Shown here piece after piece: positions 26,519-34,255 of a stretch of DNA of 64,000 nt (its first letter is position 1; each line of letters begins with the position of its first letter). Source of the DNA: Mesorhizobium loti R88b (GTDB lineage Bacteria; Pseudomonadota; Alphaproteobacteria; Rhizobiales; Rhizobiaceae). Where the stretch lies: contig NZ_CP033367.1 of NCBI RefSeq assembly GCF_013170845.1, forward strand, positions 434,001-498,000, in the 5' to 3' direction. The notes beneath the pieces are model-generated. The model ran no database searches and had not been told where the DNA came from. It was given only the letters and a program-made list of their open reading frames with translations. The position numbers were made by a program, and so were the translations under genes.

Positions 26519-27766
26519 ATGGATGCTCGCAACGACATGCTGAGGCTCTTGAACAGCCGCAGGGACGGGTTCTCGCTCGAACAACCCTTCTACACCGACC
26601 CGGACTACTTCAAGCTGGACATGGAGCTGATCTGGTATCGCGACTGGCTGTTCATCGGCCATGATTGCGAACTGCCGAAGCCCGGCAGCTTCATCACCGT
26701 GCAGATCGGCGACTATCCGGTCGTGCTGGTGCGCGACCAGCAGGGCAAGATCAACGCTTTCCACAATTCCTGCCGCCATCGCGGCAGCCGTGTCTGCAAC
26801 ACCGACAAGGGCACCGCCGCCAAACTGGTCTGCCCCTATCACCAGTGGACCTATGAGTTGGACGGCCGCCTGCTGTTCGCCCGCCAGATGGCCGACGGTT
26901 TCGACAAGAGCCAGTTCAGCCTGAAGCCGGTCGCCTGCGAAAGTGTCGCCGGCTACATCTTCATCTGTTTGGCAAAGGAGCCGGCCGACTTCGCGCCGAT
27001 GCGGGCGATGATCGAACCCTATCTCAAGCCACACCGGCTGGGCGAGGCGAAGGTCGCCTTCGAGAGCACCATTGTCGAGAAGGGCAACTGGAAACTCGTC
27101 TGGGAAAACAACCGCGAATGCTACCATTGCGCCGGTAACCACCCGGAACTCTGCAAGACCTTCCCGGAAGCACCGACCGTGACCGGCGTGCAAGGCGCCG
27201 ACAGCGATCCCGAAATGCTGGCGCACTGGGCGAAATGCGAGGCCGCCGGCCTGCCGAGCAAGTTCCGCATCGATCCAGCCGGACAATACCGCGCCACGCG
27301 CGCACGGCTGCTGCGCGATGCGGTCAGTTACACGATGACCGGCAAGCGCGCGGTGAAGAAGAACCTGTCCGACAGCGTCTCGGCCGACCGCATCGGCACC
27401 TTGATGCACTATCACTACCCGACGACGTGGAACCACATCCTCATCGACCATGCCGTTACTTTCCGCGTGCTGCCGATCAGCGCCACGGAAACCGCGGTGA
27501 CGACCAAATGGCTGGTGCACAAGGATGCGGTCGAGGGCGTCGACTACGATCTTGCCGAGCTCACCCATGTCTGGACCGAGACCAACGACCAGGACCGCCG
27601 CATCGTCGAGGAAAACGCCCTTGGCATCCTGTCGCCGGCCTATGAACCCGGCCCCTATTCGGAGCTGCATGAGGGCGGCGTGATCCAGTTCGTCGACTGG
27701 TACGCGCGCTTCATCGGTCCGCGCCTGGCCGAAGGCGGCCGGCCGGCGCTGCGCAGCGTGGCTTGA
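26519..27766 (+). CDS. gbcA: Rieske non-heme iron oxygenase, glycine betaine demethylase (GbcA)-like
   Basis: A 415-residue aromatic-ring-hydroxylase-type oxygenase alpha subunit. The Rieske cluster is C85-x-H87 (CRHRG) and C105-x-x-H108 (CPYHQW). The mononuclear iron region is NNRECYHCAGNHPE, with H203 and H208. The overall sequence, especially the late WLVHKDAVEGVDYD and NDQDRRIVEENA, resembles Pseudomonas GbcA, which converts glycine betaine to dimethylglycine and formaldehyde; stachydrine or carnitine demethylases are close alternatives. It is followed by its reductase and sits directly behind a cobalamin riboswitch, with a GAGGA SD 6 bases before the ATG. The symbol is by similarity. Confidence 0.8.
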   Translation: MDARNDMLRLLNSRRDGFSLEQPFYTDPDYFKLDMELIWYRDWLFIGHDCELPKPGSFITVQIGDYPVVLVRDQQGKINAFHNSCRHRGSRVCNTDKGTAAKLVCPYHQWTYELDGRLLFARQMADGFDKSQFSLKPVACESVAGYIFICLAKEPADFAPMRAMIEPYLKPHRLGEAKVAFESTIVEKGNWKLVWENNRECYHCAGNHPELCKTFPEAPTVTGVQGADSDPEMLAHWAKCEAAGLPSKFRIDPAGQYRATRARLLRDAVSYTMTGKRAVKKNLSDSVSADRIGTLMHYHYPTTWNHILIDHAVTFRVLPISATETAVTTKWLVHKDAVEGVDYDLAELTHVWTETNDQDRRIVEENALGILSPAYEPGPYSELHEGGVIQFVDWYARFIGPRLAEGGRPALRSVA

Positions 27767-27777
27767 GAGGTTGAGGA

Positions 27778-28887
27778 ATGAACGCCATGACTGACCTTGG
27801 GCTTTATCGCCATCTCGATCAGATGGCGCCCTGGAACGACAGGCTCCAGGTGCTGGAAGTGATCGGCGTCAGCGACGAGGCGCCTGACGTGAAGACCTTC
27901 ACCTTCCGCTCCGACAACCAGACCTGGTTCCGCTACAAGCCGGGCCAGTTCGTGACGCTGGAGCTGCCGGCGCCAGACGGGCCGCTGATGCGCACCTATA
28001 CGCTGTCGTCGTCGCCGTCACGGCCGTTCTCCATCGCGGTGACGGTGAAGGCGCAGGCGGGCAGCATCGGCACACGCTGGATGTTCGACCATCTGAAGCC
28101 CGGCTCGCACGTCAAGGCCTATGGACCGAGTGGCGACTTCTCGCTGCACAGCCATCCGGCGGCCAAATATCTGTTCATCTCGGCCGGTTCGGGCGTGACG
28201 CCGATGATGTCGATGCTGCGCTGGCTGAACGACTGCGCGCCATGGACCGATGTCGGCTTCGTCAATTGCGCGCGGCGCGCCGAAGAGATCATCTTCCGCA
28301 AGGAGCTCGAATTGCTCGGCGGCCATATGCCGGGCCTGTCGCTCGGCTTCATGATCGAGGAGCGGTCGAGCCGCGAGGGCTGGTACGGCCATATGGGCCG
28401 CATCGACGCCATCCGGCTGCCGCTGCTGGCGCCCGATTTCCGCGAACGTGAAATCTTTTGCTGCGGCCCCGATCCTTTCATGCGTGCAGTGCGTGGCATG
28501 CTGGACGCTTCTGGTTTCGACATGACGAAGTATCACCAGGAAAGCTTTGCCGCGCCTGCGGTGGAGGAAATCCCGGCGCCATTCGCAGCGCCGGCGCAAG
28601 ACGGCGTTGCGGTCCCCGTCGAAGCCGCAACCCCGATCCGGTTCGCGCTTTCGGACGTCGATGCCGAATGCGTCGCCGGCCAGACCGTGCTGCAGACGGC
28701 GCGCTCTTCGGGCGTGCGCATTCCAGCCGCCTGCGAATTCGGCCTGTGCGGAACCTGCAAGGTCAAGAAAGTCTCCGGCGCTGTCGAGATGAGCCACAAT
28801 GGCGGCATCCTCGATCATGAGATCGATGACGGCTTCATCCTGGCCTGTTGCTCGAAGCCGCTGTCGGCGCTCGAAATCGAAGCGTGA
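27778..28887 (+). CDS. gbcB: Ferredoxin-NAD(P)H reductase component with C-terminal 2Fe-2S domain, GbcB-like
   Basis: A 369-residue hybrid reductase: FAD-binding domain (MRTYTLSSSPS), NAD-binding domain (FISAGSGVTPMMSML and FCCGPDPFM), then a plant-type 2Fe-2S ferredoxin domain with CEFGLCGTC and a later Cys in ILACCSKP. It passes electrons from NAD(P)H to the Rieske oxygenase encoded 11 bases upstream. An ATG at 27787 (MTDLGLY) is an alternative start with better SD spacing. A GGTTGG/CCAACC hairpin without T-tract at 28891-28905 follows the stop. Confidence 0.85.
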   Translation: MNAMTDLGLYRHLDQMAPWNDRLQVLEVIGVSDEAPDVKTFTFRSDNQTWFRYKPGQFVTLELPAPDGPLMRTYTLSSSPSRPFSIAVTVKAQAGSIGTRWMFDHLKPGSHVKAYGPSGDFSLHSHPAAKYLFISAGSGVTPMMSMLRWLNDCAPWTDVGFVNCARRAEEIIFRKELELLGGHMPGLSLGFMIEERSSREGWYGHMGRIDAIRLPLLAPDFREREIFCCGPDPFMRAVRGMLDASGFDMTKYHQESFAAPAVEEIPAPFAAPAQDGVAVPVEAATPIRFALSDVDAECVAGQTVLQTARSSGVRIPAACEFGLCGTCKVKKVSGAVEMSHNGGILDHEIDDGFILACCSKPLSALEIEA

Positions 28888-29027
28888 TCCGGTTGGCGAC
28901 CAACCTGACCCCCGAAAGGGCGGCACCTTGCCGGCACCGGTTGCCTTGCCAAGAAAGAACCGAGCGTTTACAGGCGTTGTAGGTGAAGCGATGCTGCTGG
29001 AGGGCAGAATTGCGGGGCGGGGCGACG

Positions 29028-29459
29028 ATGATGCGTGATTCCAATGCCTATGCGGTTGCGAGCAGGGATATTGTCTTCGAATCCTTCGATGGCGAGGCCG
29101 TGGTGCTCAACCTTGCCAACGGCAAATATTTCGGCTTCTCAGATTCCGGCAGCAGGGTGTGGCAGGCGCTGTCGTCAGGGGTCGATGCCCAGGCCCTGAT
29201 CGGGCTGACCGCCGGCGGCTCGACAATAGCCGCGGCCGAACTCGACCACTTCATATCGCAATTGCTCGACCTGGGGTTGCTGGCACGTCTGGAAGCGACG
29301 GCTCAGCCGCTGCCGGGCGAGCTTCCCGCCGAGCTTGCCGCCACGAGCGAGCCGCTCCATGTGAGCATTCACGACGACCTCGCCGACCTGATCATCGTGG
29401 ATCCCATTCACGAGGTCGAGGAACCCCTGGGCTGGCCGGCGGTCAAGCAGGCATCCTGA
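29028..29459 (+). CDS. PqqD-like protein (HPr-rel-A system type)
   Basis: A 143-residue protein whose N-terminal 90 residues resemble PqqD / RiPP-recognition-element folds: EAVVLNLANGKYFGFSDSGSRVWQ, then a helical part ending in FISQLLDLGLLA. PqqD-type proteins hold a peptide substrate for a modifying enzyme. The C-terminal tail (about 50 residues, acidic) is not recognised. The gene directly precedes an HPr-kinase-like gene; I recall that NCBI names such pairs HPr-rel-A system proteins, without assigned function. The ATG at 29028 is chosen; a GTG at 28983 would add 15 unconserved residues. It could open an operon running to 34236. Confidence 0.75.
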   Translation: MMRDSNAYAVASRDIVFESFDGEAVVLNLANGKYFGFSDSGSRVWQALSSGVDAQALIGLTAGGSTIAAAELDHFISQLLDLGLLARLEATAQPLPGELPAELAATSEPLHVSIHDDLADLIIVDPIHEVEEPLGWPAVKQAS

Positions 29460-29491
29460 CGGGCCGATTGCGGCGGGGATAGAGGCGCAGG

Positions 29492-30541
29492 ATGCCGCGC
29501 GTCACGCTCGAAACCTTGCCGGATTACGCCCGGTATCTCATCACCACCGCCGAAAGCGCGGCCAAGGATTATCCGGCCACGCGGAAGGTCCAGCTGCCCC
29601 GACTGGAACTGACCGCTCATGTCGGTCCCGGGGTGCTTGCGGATGCGCTTGGTCATGCTTTCGTGGAGGCCGCGCAAGACCAGCGGGAATCGCTGGCATG
29701 CCGCATCTTCATCCTCCATCCCGGCATCGCCGGCATCCCCGAGCCGGCGCGATGGGGCGACGCGCATTTCACCGAACACGGCTTTGCCGAACGGCTCGCC
29801 GAGGCCGGGCTGCGTGGCCACTATTTTCACGATCTGGATTTCTGGCAGGTCTACGATCCGCAAAGTCGCACTGGCGTGCAACTGATGGCCTCGGCCGATG
29901 CCTTTCCGCCCTGGGAACCGACAGCGCCGCTGCGGGCCTTCCTGCATTGGGAATATGCGGCGCGTAGCATGCGGCTGACCCATGCCGGCACGCTCGGTGC
30001 CAACGGCAAGGGCATGCTGCTCGCCGGTGCGGGCGGCGCCGGCAAATCCGGCACCGTCGCCGCCGGTCTGCTCAACGGGCTGGACAGCGTCGGCGACGAC
30101 TACGTGCTGATCGATCTTGCCGGCGGCGTGACCGCGCGACCCTTGTTTTCAACGCTGAAACAGGATCCGCGAGGTTTCGCCCGGCTGGGCCTGAAGCAGC
30201 GGCTGAGCAATGAGAGCCCCTTGAACTGGCAGGGCAAGCACACTTTTCACATCGCCGACATCGCGCCCCGGCCAGTGCCCGCGGCGCTGGACATCGTCGC
30301 GCTGGTGGTGCCACATATCAGCGGTGGCGAGACGAGTTCGATCGTGCCAATGTCGCGTCGAGACGCCATGATAGCACTGGCACCGTCGGGCATCATGCAG
30401 ATGCCGGGAGAGCGCGAAAGCGGCTTCCGTTTCTTCGGCGACCTCACCCGGCTGCTGCCAAGCTACCGTCTGTCCTTGGGAACGCATCCTGAGGAGATCG
30501 CCGGCACTATTGCGGATTTTCTAACGCGGGTTGCCTCGTGA
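29492..30541 (+). CDS. HprK-related kinase (HPr-rel-A system), function unknown
   Basis: A 349-residue protein with a P-loop GAGGAGKS at about residues 179-186 within LLAGAGGAGKSGTVAAGLL, followed by DSVGDDYVLID, as in the HPr kinase/phosphorylase fold. It is not the PTS regulatory HprK: that gene is separately present at 43769. HprK-like kinases in lasso-peptide clusters phosphorylate the peptide C-terminal Ser; others act on unknown targets. The N-terminal 150 residues are unlike HprK and could recognise the substrate. It is linked by GTGA to the first glycosyltransferase and preceded by the PqqD-like gene. Confidence 0.75.
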   Translation: MPRVTLETLPDYARYLITTAESAAKDYPATRKVQLPRLELTAHVGPGVLADALGHAFVEAAQDQRESLACRIFILHPGIAGIPEPARWGDAHFTEHGFAERLAEAGLRGHYFHDLDFWQVYDPQSRTGVQLMASADAFPPWEPTAPLRAFLHWEYAARSMRLTHAGTLGANGKGMLLAGAGGAGKSGTVAAGLLNGLDSVGDDYVLIDLAGGVTARPLFSTLKQDPRGFARLGLKQRLSNESPLNWQGKHTFHIADIAPRPVPAALDIVALVVPHISGGETSSIVPMSRRDAMIALAPSGIMQMPGERESGFRFFGDLTRLLPSYRLSLGTHPEEIAGTIADFLTRVAS

Positions 30542-31293
30542 AGTTGAGCGTGATCATGCCTGTCTACAACCGCGAACGCTATGTCCTTTCGGCCTTGCGC
30601 TCGCTGATCCGCCAGGGCGATGCGGCCGATCTCGACATCATCGTCATCGACGACGGTTCGACCGATGGCTCGGCGGAGGCCGTGCGCTCGATGATGGTCG
30701 AGAATCCCTGCATCCGCCTGTTCCGGCAAGAGAATATGGGCGTTGCCAAGACACGCAATGCCGGGCTGAGGCAGCTGCCCGCGGACGCCGAATTCGTGTC
30801 CTTCCTGGATTCGGACGACATCTCCCTGGCCGAGCGCTTCAAGACCGATCTTGCACATTTCCGCGCCACCCCCAGCCTGGAGTTGACCTATTCACTGATG
30901 ACCCTGGCTGACCGGATTGACGACGAGCGGCTGGAGCCTACATTTGACAGCCGTATCGTCACGCTTCGGGGAATTTCGCTGAGCACCGCCCTGTTCCGCA
31001 GGAGTCTTGTCGAGCGCACGGGCCAATTCGACGAGGAGTTCGAGCAGTCCGAGGACACCGACTATCTGCTGCGGGTTTTCGAAAGGGGTCCGAACTACGA
31101 ATTGTTGGACACCGTCGCGATCTACTACCGGCGCCACGCGGGGAATGTAACCAGGGAACACGGCGATAGGGTCCGGAATCATTTGCGCGCAATCCACAAG
31201 TCGATTCGCCGGCGCAAGGCCGATCCGTCGCTGCGCGAGATTCCGGGTATTTTCGAGATGAAGAGCCCCTTAAATGATTGGCCTATGACGTGA
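30538..31293 (+). CDS. GT2-family glycosyltransferase (first of a tandem pair)
   Basis: A 251-residue GT-A fold enzyme: N-terminal LSVIMPVYNRERYVLSALRSL, the nucleotide-binding IVIDDGSTDGS, the metal-binding DSDD in VSFLDSDDIS, and a late ED in QSEDTDYLLRVF. It lacks transmembrane segments, so it is cytosolic. It starts with GTG overlapping the kinase stop (GTGA). It is closely similar to the next gene along its full length, including at DNA level, which indicates tandem duplication. Donor sugar and acceptor are unknown. Confidence 0.85.
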   Translation: MKLSVIMPVYNRERYVLSALRSLIRQGDAADLDIIVIDDGSTDGSAEAVRSMMVENPCIRLFRQENMGVAKTRNAGLRQLPADAEFVSFLDSDDISLAERFKTDLAHFRATPSLELTYSLMTLADRIDDERLEPTFDSRIVTLRGISLSTALFRRSLVERTGQFDEEFEQSEDTDYLLRVFERGPNYELLDTVAIYYRRHAGNVTREHGDRVRNHLRAIHKSIRRRKADPSLREIPGIFEMKSPLNDWPMT

Positions 31294-32090
31294 TGCCGGG
31301 CGCAATCGGATCAGATCCAGCAGATTTGGAACGGTCGTGGAGGCTGAGCGTGATCATGCCCGTCCACAACCGTGAGGCCCTTGTCGGCCCGGCCCTGCGC
31401 TCGCTGCTCAGGCAGCGCGACGCCGCCGATCTCGACATCATCGTCATCGATGACGGCTCGACCGACGGATCGGCCGAAGCGGTGCGCTCGATAATGCGTG
31501 AGAACCCCTGCATCCGCCTGTTTCAACAACCCAACATGGGCGTGACCCGGGCGCGCAACACAGGGCTGAGACTGCTTGGGCCAGAAACGGGACTGGTCTC
31601 CTTTCTGGATTCGGACGATATTTCCCCGTTTGGGCGCTTTGCGGCCGATATCCAACTCTTCCGTGACGATCCCGAGCTGGATCTCACCTATTCAAGGATG
31701 ATGCTGGTCGACAAGATCGACGACGAGCGCCTGGAGCCCGCCGCTGACAGCCGCAGCATCACGGTTCGCGGCATCCATTTGTCGGCGGCGATCTTCACGC
31801 GCCGGCTTGTCGAGCGTATCGGTGTCTTCGATGAAGCCTTCAATCAGGCAGAGGACACGGACTACCTGCTGCGCACTTTTGAAAGCGGGCCAAGATACGT
31901 TATGCCCGAGACCGTGGCCCTCTATTACAGACGCCATCCCGGTAACATGACTCGACAAACCGAGGTCCAGTCCCGTGAATTCATGCGCGCCATCTACAAG
32001 TCGATGACCCGCCGCAAGGCAGATCCGACCTTGCGGCGGATCGAAGGCATCTTCGAACTCAAGGATCTCGCTGACTGGCAGTTCATGTGA
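31293..32090 (+). CDS. GT2-family glycosyltransferase (second of a tandem pair)
   Basis: A 265-residue GT2 enzyme, paralogous to its upstream neighbour: LSVIMPVHNREALVGPALRSL, IVIDDGSTDGS, VSFLDSDDIS and QAEDTDYLLRTF are in the same order. The ATG at 31293 overlaps the previous stop as TGATG and gives an N-terminal extension of about 15 residues relative to its sister. Divergence is greatest around the acceptor-side residues after the DSDD motif, so the two may add different linkages or sugars. Confidence 0.85.
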   Translation: MPGAIGSDPADLERSWRLSVIMPVHNREALVGPALRSLLRQRDAADLDIIVIDDGSTDGSAEAVRSIMRENPCIRLFQQPNMGVTRARNTGLRLLGPETGLVSFLDSDDISPFGRFAADIQLFRDDPELDLTYSRMMLVDKIDDERLEPAADSRSITVRGIHLSAAIFTRRLVERIGVFDEAFNQAEDTDYLLRTFESGPRYVMPETVALYYRRHPGNMTRQTEVQSREFMRAIYKSMTRRKADPTLRRIEGIFELKDLADWQFM

Positions 32091-32767
32091 TGAGTGGATA
32101 CGGCGTCGTCATCCCGGCCTTCAACGCCAGCGGCACCATTGCCGAGACGCTGCGATCGGTCGGCGCCCAGACTGTTCGCCCGGACCTGGTGGTGATCGTC
32201 GATGATGGTTCGACCGACGATCTTGCGTCGGCGGTCAGCGATACGGACCTGCCGGTATGCTTGTTGCGGCAGGAGAATGCCGGGCCTGGCAGCGCCACGA
32301 CCCGAGGCATCGCCGCGCTGTCGACGCAGCTCATTGCGACGCTCGACGCGGACGACCTCTGGCTGCCGAACAAGATCGAAAGACAGCTCGCGCATCTCGA
32401 AAAATCTCCCGCGACAGCGGGGGTTTTCTGTCATTGGCGCAATTTCCGCAACGACCAGCCCGACGCACCCGAGGCTACTTCGGTGCCCGGCTGGTCACGC
32501 ACCACCATGATGATCCGCCGTGCGGTCGCCGAGACCGTTGGACCAATCGTTGATCCACCGGGCGGCCGTGGCGAAATGATCGACTGGATCGCCCGGGCGC
32601 GCGAGGCAGGCCTTGCTCTCGACATGCTGGAGGAGGCTTTGGCGCTGCGCCGCATCCGGCCGGGCAGCCTGTCCTATGGACGCGATGCGGCACGCGACCG
32701 CGGCTATCTCGAAGTGGCGCGGCTCGCCATGCTGCGGCGGGCACGCAACAAGGCCGGCTCGGGCTGA
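32090..32767 (+). CDS. GT2-family glycosyltransferase (third, divergent)
   Basis: A 225-residue GT2 protein: YGVVIPAFNASGTIAETLRSV, VIVDDGSTDD and the metal motif DADD in ATLDADDLWL. It is clearly more distant than the two preceding enzymes and shorter at the acceptor end. The ATG at 32090 is chosen because it overlaps the preceding stop (TGATG). It is coupled to the nucleotidyltransferase by another overlap. The substrate is unknown. Confidence 0.82.
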   Translation: MSGYGVVIPAFNASGTIAETLRSVGAQTVRPDLVVIVDDGSTDDLASAVSDTDLPVCLLRQENAGPGSATTRGIAALSTQLIATLDADDLWLPNKIERQLAHLEKSPATAGVFCHWRNFRNDQPDAPEATSVPGWSRTTMMIRRAVAETVGPIVDPPGGRGEMIDWIARAREAGLALDMLEEALALRRIRPGSLSYGRDAARDRGYLEVARLAMLRRARNKAGSG

Positions 32768-34236
32768 TGACTGATATTCGCCGCGTCACCCGTCGCTTCC
32801 CGGATTATGGCTGGTCCTGGCCGACGGGCGGGCTCGACCAGTTGCTCAAGGCCGCACTTCTTCCAGACGAGGAAGCCGCAGCCGCTAGCGCCGGCCGCTG
32901 GCTGGACGAGAACGATATCGATCTCGTCTCGTTTCGCGAGCATCGGCTGCTGGCCGCGATCTCCGACCGGTTCGGCAGGAAGCTGGCCGGCCATTCCGCC
33001 TATCCGCGCCTCGTCGGCCTGCAAAAGATGCTGTGGACCAAATCGCGCATGGCGATGCGGGAAGCAGAACCGGCGCTGAAGGCGATGGCCGATGCGGGAT
33101 GCCAGGTAATGCTGATCAAGGGCGCCAGCCGCATTGCGTTGAACGCCTCGGCACAGCGCGGCCGGGTGGCGCATGACATCGACATATTGGTGCGGCCGCA
33201 GGACATGCAAACGGCTTTTGACGTGCTGCGCGACGGCGACTGGCAGATCGCCACCGGGGTCAGCCCGCAATATCTAAGGACAAGACTGGCTTCACTGCGC
33301 TCGATGAATTTCTTCAAGGGCAATCTTGGCGACATCGACCTGCACCAGCTCGCCTATGACGGTTCGCAGCGCAGCGAGGAAGACGACCTGGCCATATGGC
33401 AACGGGCTGATAGCGCCGAGTTCAGCGACGTCGGCGTGCTGGTGCCGTCGCCCGCCGACCGCATCGCGCTTGCCATCGCGCATGGCGGGCTCGACGCCCA
33501 CACGCATAGCGACTGGCTGGTCGATTGCGCCGTGGCCATCCGCGGCGACGACGTCGACTGGGATGTGTTCCTCGATGTTGTCGCCAGGCGCGGCCTTGCC
33601 GTTGCCGCGGCGGTGGCGCTCTCTTACCTCACGCTTGAAACAGGCGTGGCGGTGCCGGACCGGGTGCTGGCGCGCGTGCTTGATATGGCCGACCACACCG
33701 GCCTTTCGCGGTGGTCGGCCGTGCTGCAGGCCAAGCCACGGACCGATTTCGGCAGGCTGGTCTGGTTGTCGCGCGGCCTTGCCAAGCAGTTGCGGCTGCG
33801 GCGCAAGAGCGGCCGGCTGCGGCAGGAGCCGTCAGCCAAAGCCTGGCGCGGCAGGCCAGCCCGCCGCGAGCCACCGGAAGCACCATCGCCATCGGTGCTC
33901 TCCCAAATCATACCCTGCCCGCCAACGGCGGGGGAGATGATGCTGGACATCACGGTCAGGATCAGTGTTCCACCAGTCCGGCGCCGCATCGAGATGGAGA
34001 TCAATGCCGATGACCACCATGTCGCGCGCCTGCGCGCCATGGCCATCAGCCGGTCCGGCAGGGAACGGGTGCTGCATTTTCGCGGCAAGGTGACGCTTGA
34101 TGGGCAAAGGCATGCCTTGACACTGGAGGCGCGACCCTCCCGGCAATTCCGCCAATGGGACGATGCGGCGGCGGTCGCCGCCTATGGCGCGCTGCCGTTC
34201 CAGCTGATCTCGGCGACATTTTCACCGCTGCGCTGA
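32767..34236 (+). CDS. NTP_transf_5-type nucleotidyltransferase family protein with extra C-terminal domain
   Basis: A 489-residue protein. The NTP_transf_5 (minimal nucleotidyltransferase-like) signature is visible: LIKGASRIAL with K118, then D137-I-D139 in HDIDILV, followed by IDLHQLAYDGS. The family accompanies PqqD/HprK-like and lasso-peptide clusters, where one member nucleotidylates a phosphorylated peptide. After about residue 380 comes a basic linker and an unrecognised domain of about 100 residues (from MLDITVRISVPP), an unusual addition. It ends the operon, facing a convergent membrane glycosyltransferase. Confidence 0.75.
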   Translation: MTDIRRVTRRFPDYGWSWPTGGLDQLLKAALLPDEEAAAASAGRWLDENDIDLVSFREHRLLAAISDRFGRKLAGHSAYPRLVGLQKMLWTKSRMAMREAEPALKAMADAGCQVMLIKGASRIALNASAQRGRVAHDIDILVRPQDMQTAFDVLRDGDWQIATGVSPQYLRTRLASLRSMNFFKGNLGDIDLHQLAYDGSQRSEEDDLAIWQRADSAEFSDVGVLVPSPADRIALAIAHGGLDAHTHSDWLVDCAVAIRGDDVDWDVFLDVVARRGLAVAAAVALSYLTLETGVAVPDRVLARVLDMADHTGLSRWSAVLQAKPRTDFGRLVWLSRGLAKQLRLRRKSGRLRQEPSAKAWRGRPARREPPEAPSPSVLSQIIPCPPTAGEMMLDITVRISVPPVRRRIEMEINADDHHVARLRAMAISRSGRERVLHFRGKVTLDGQRHALTLEARPSRQFRQWDDAAAVAAYGALPFQLISATFSPLR

Positions 34237-34255
34237 GAATCGCGCGGCCCTGGGC

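Noticed and set aside
28799..29038. Short plus-strand open frame between gbcB and the PqqD-like gene, considered as a RiPP precursor
   Set aside because: It overlaps gbcB in another frame, lacks an SD and has no leader/core pattern; no convincing precursor was found for the operon.
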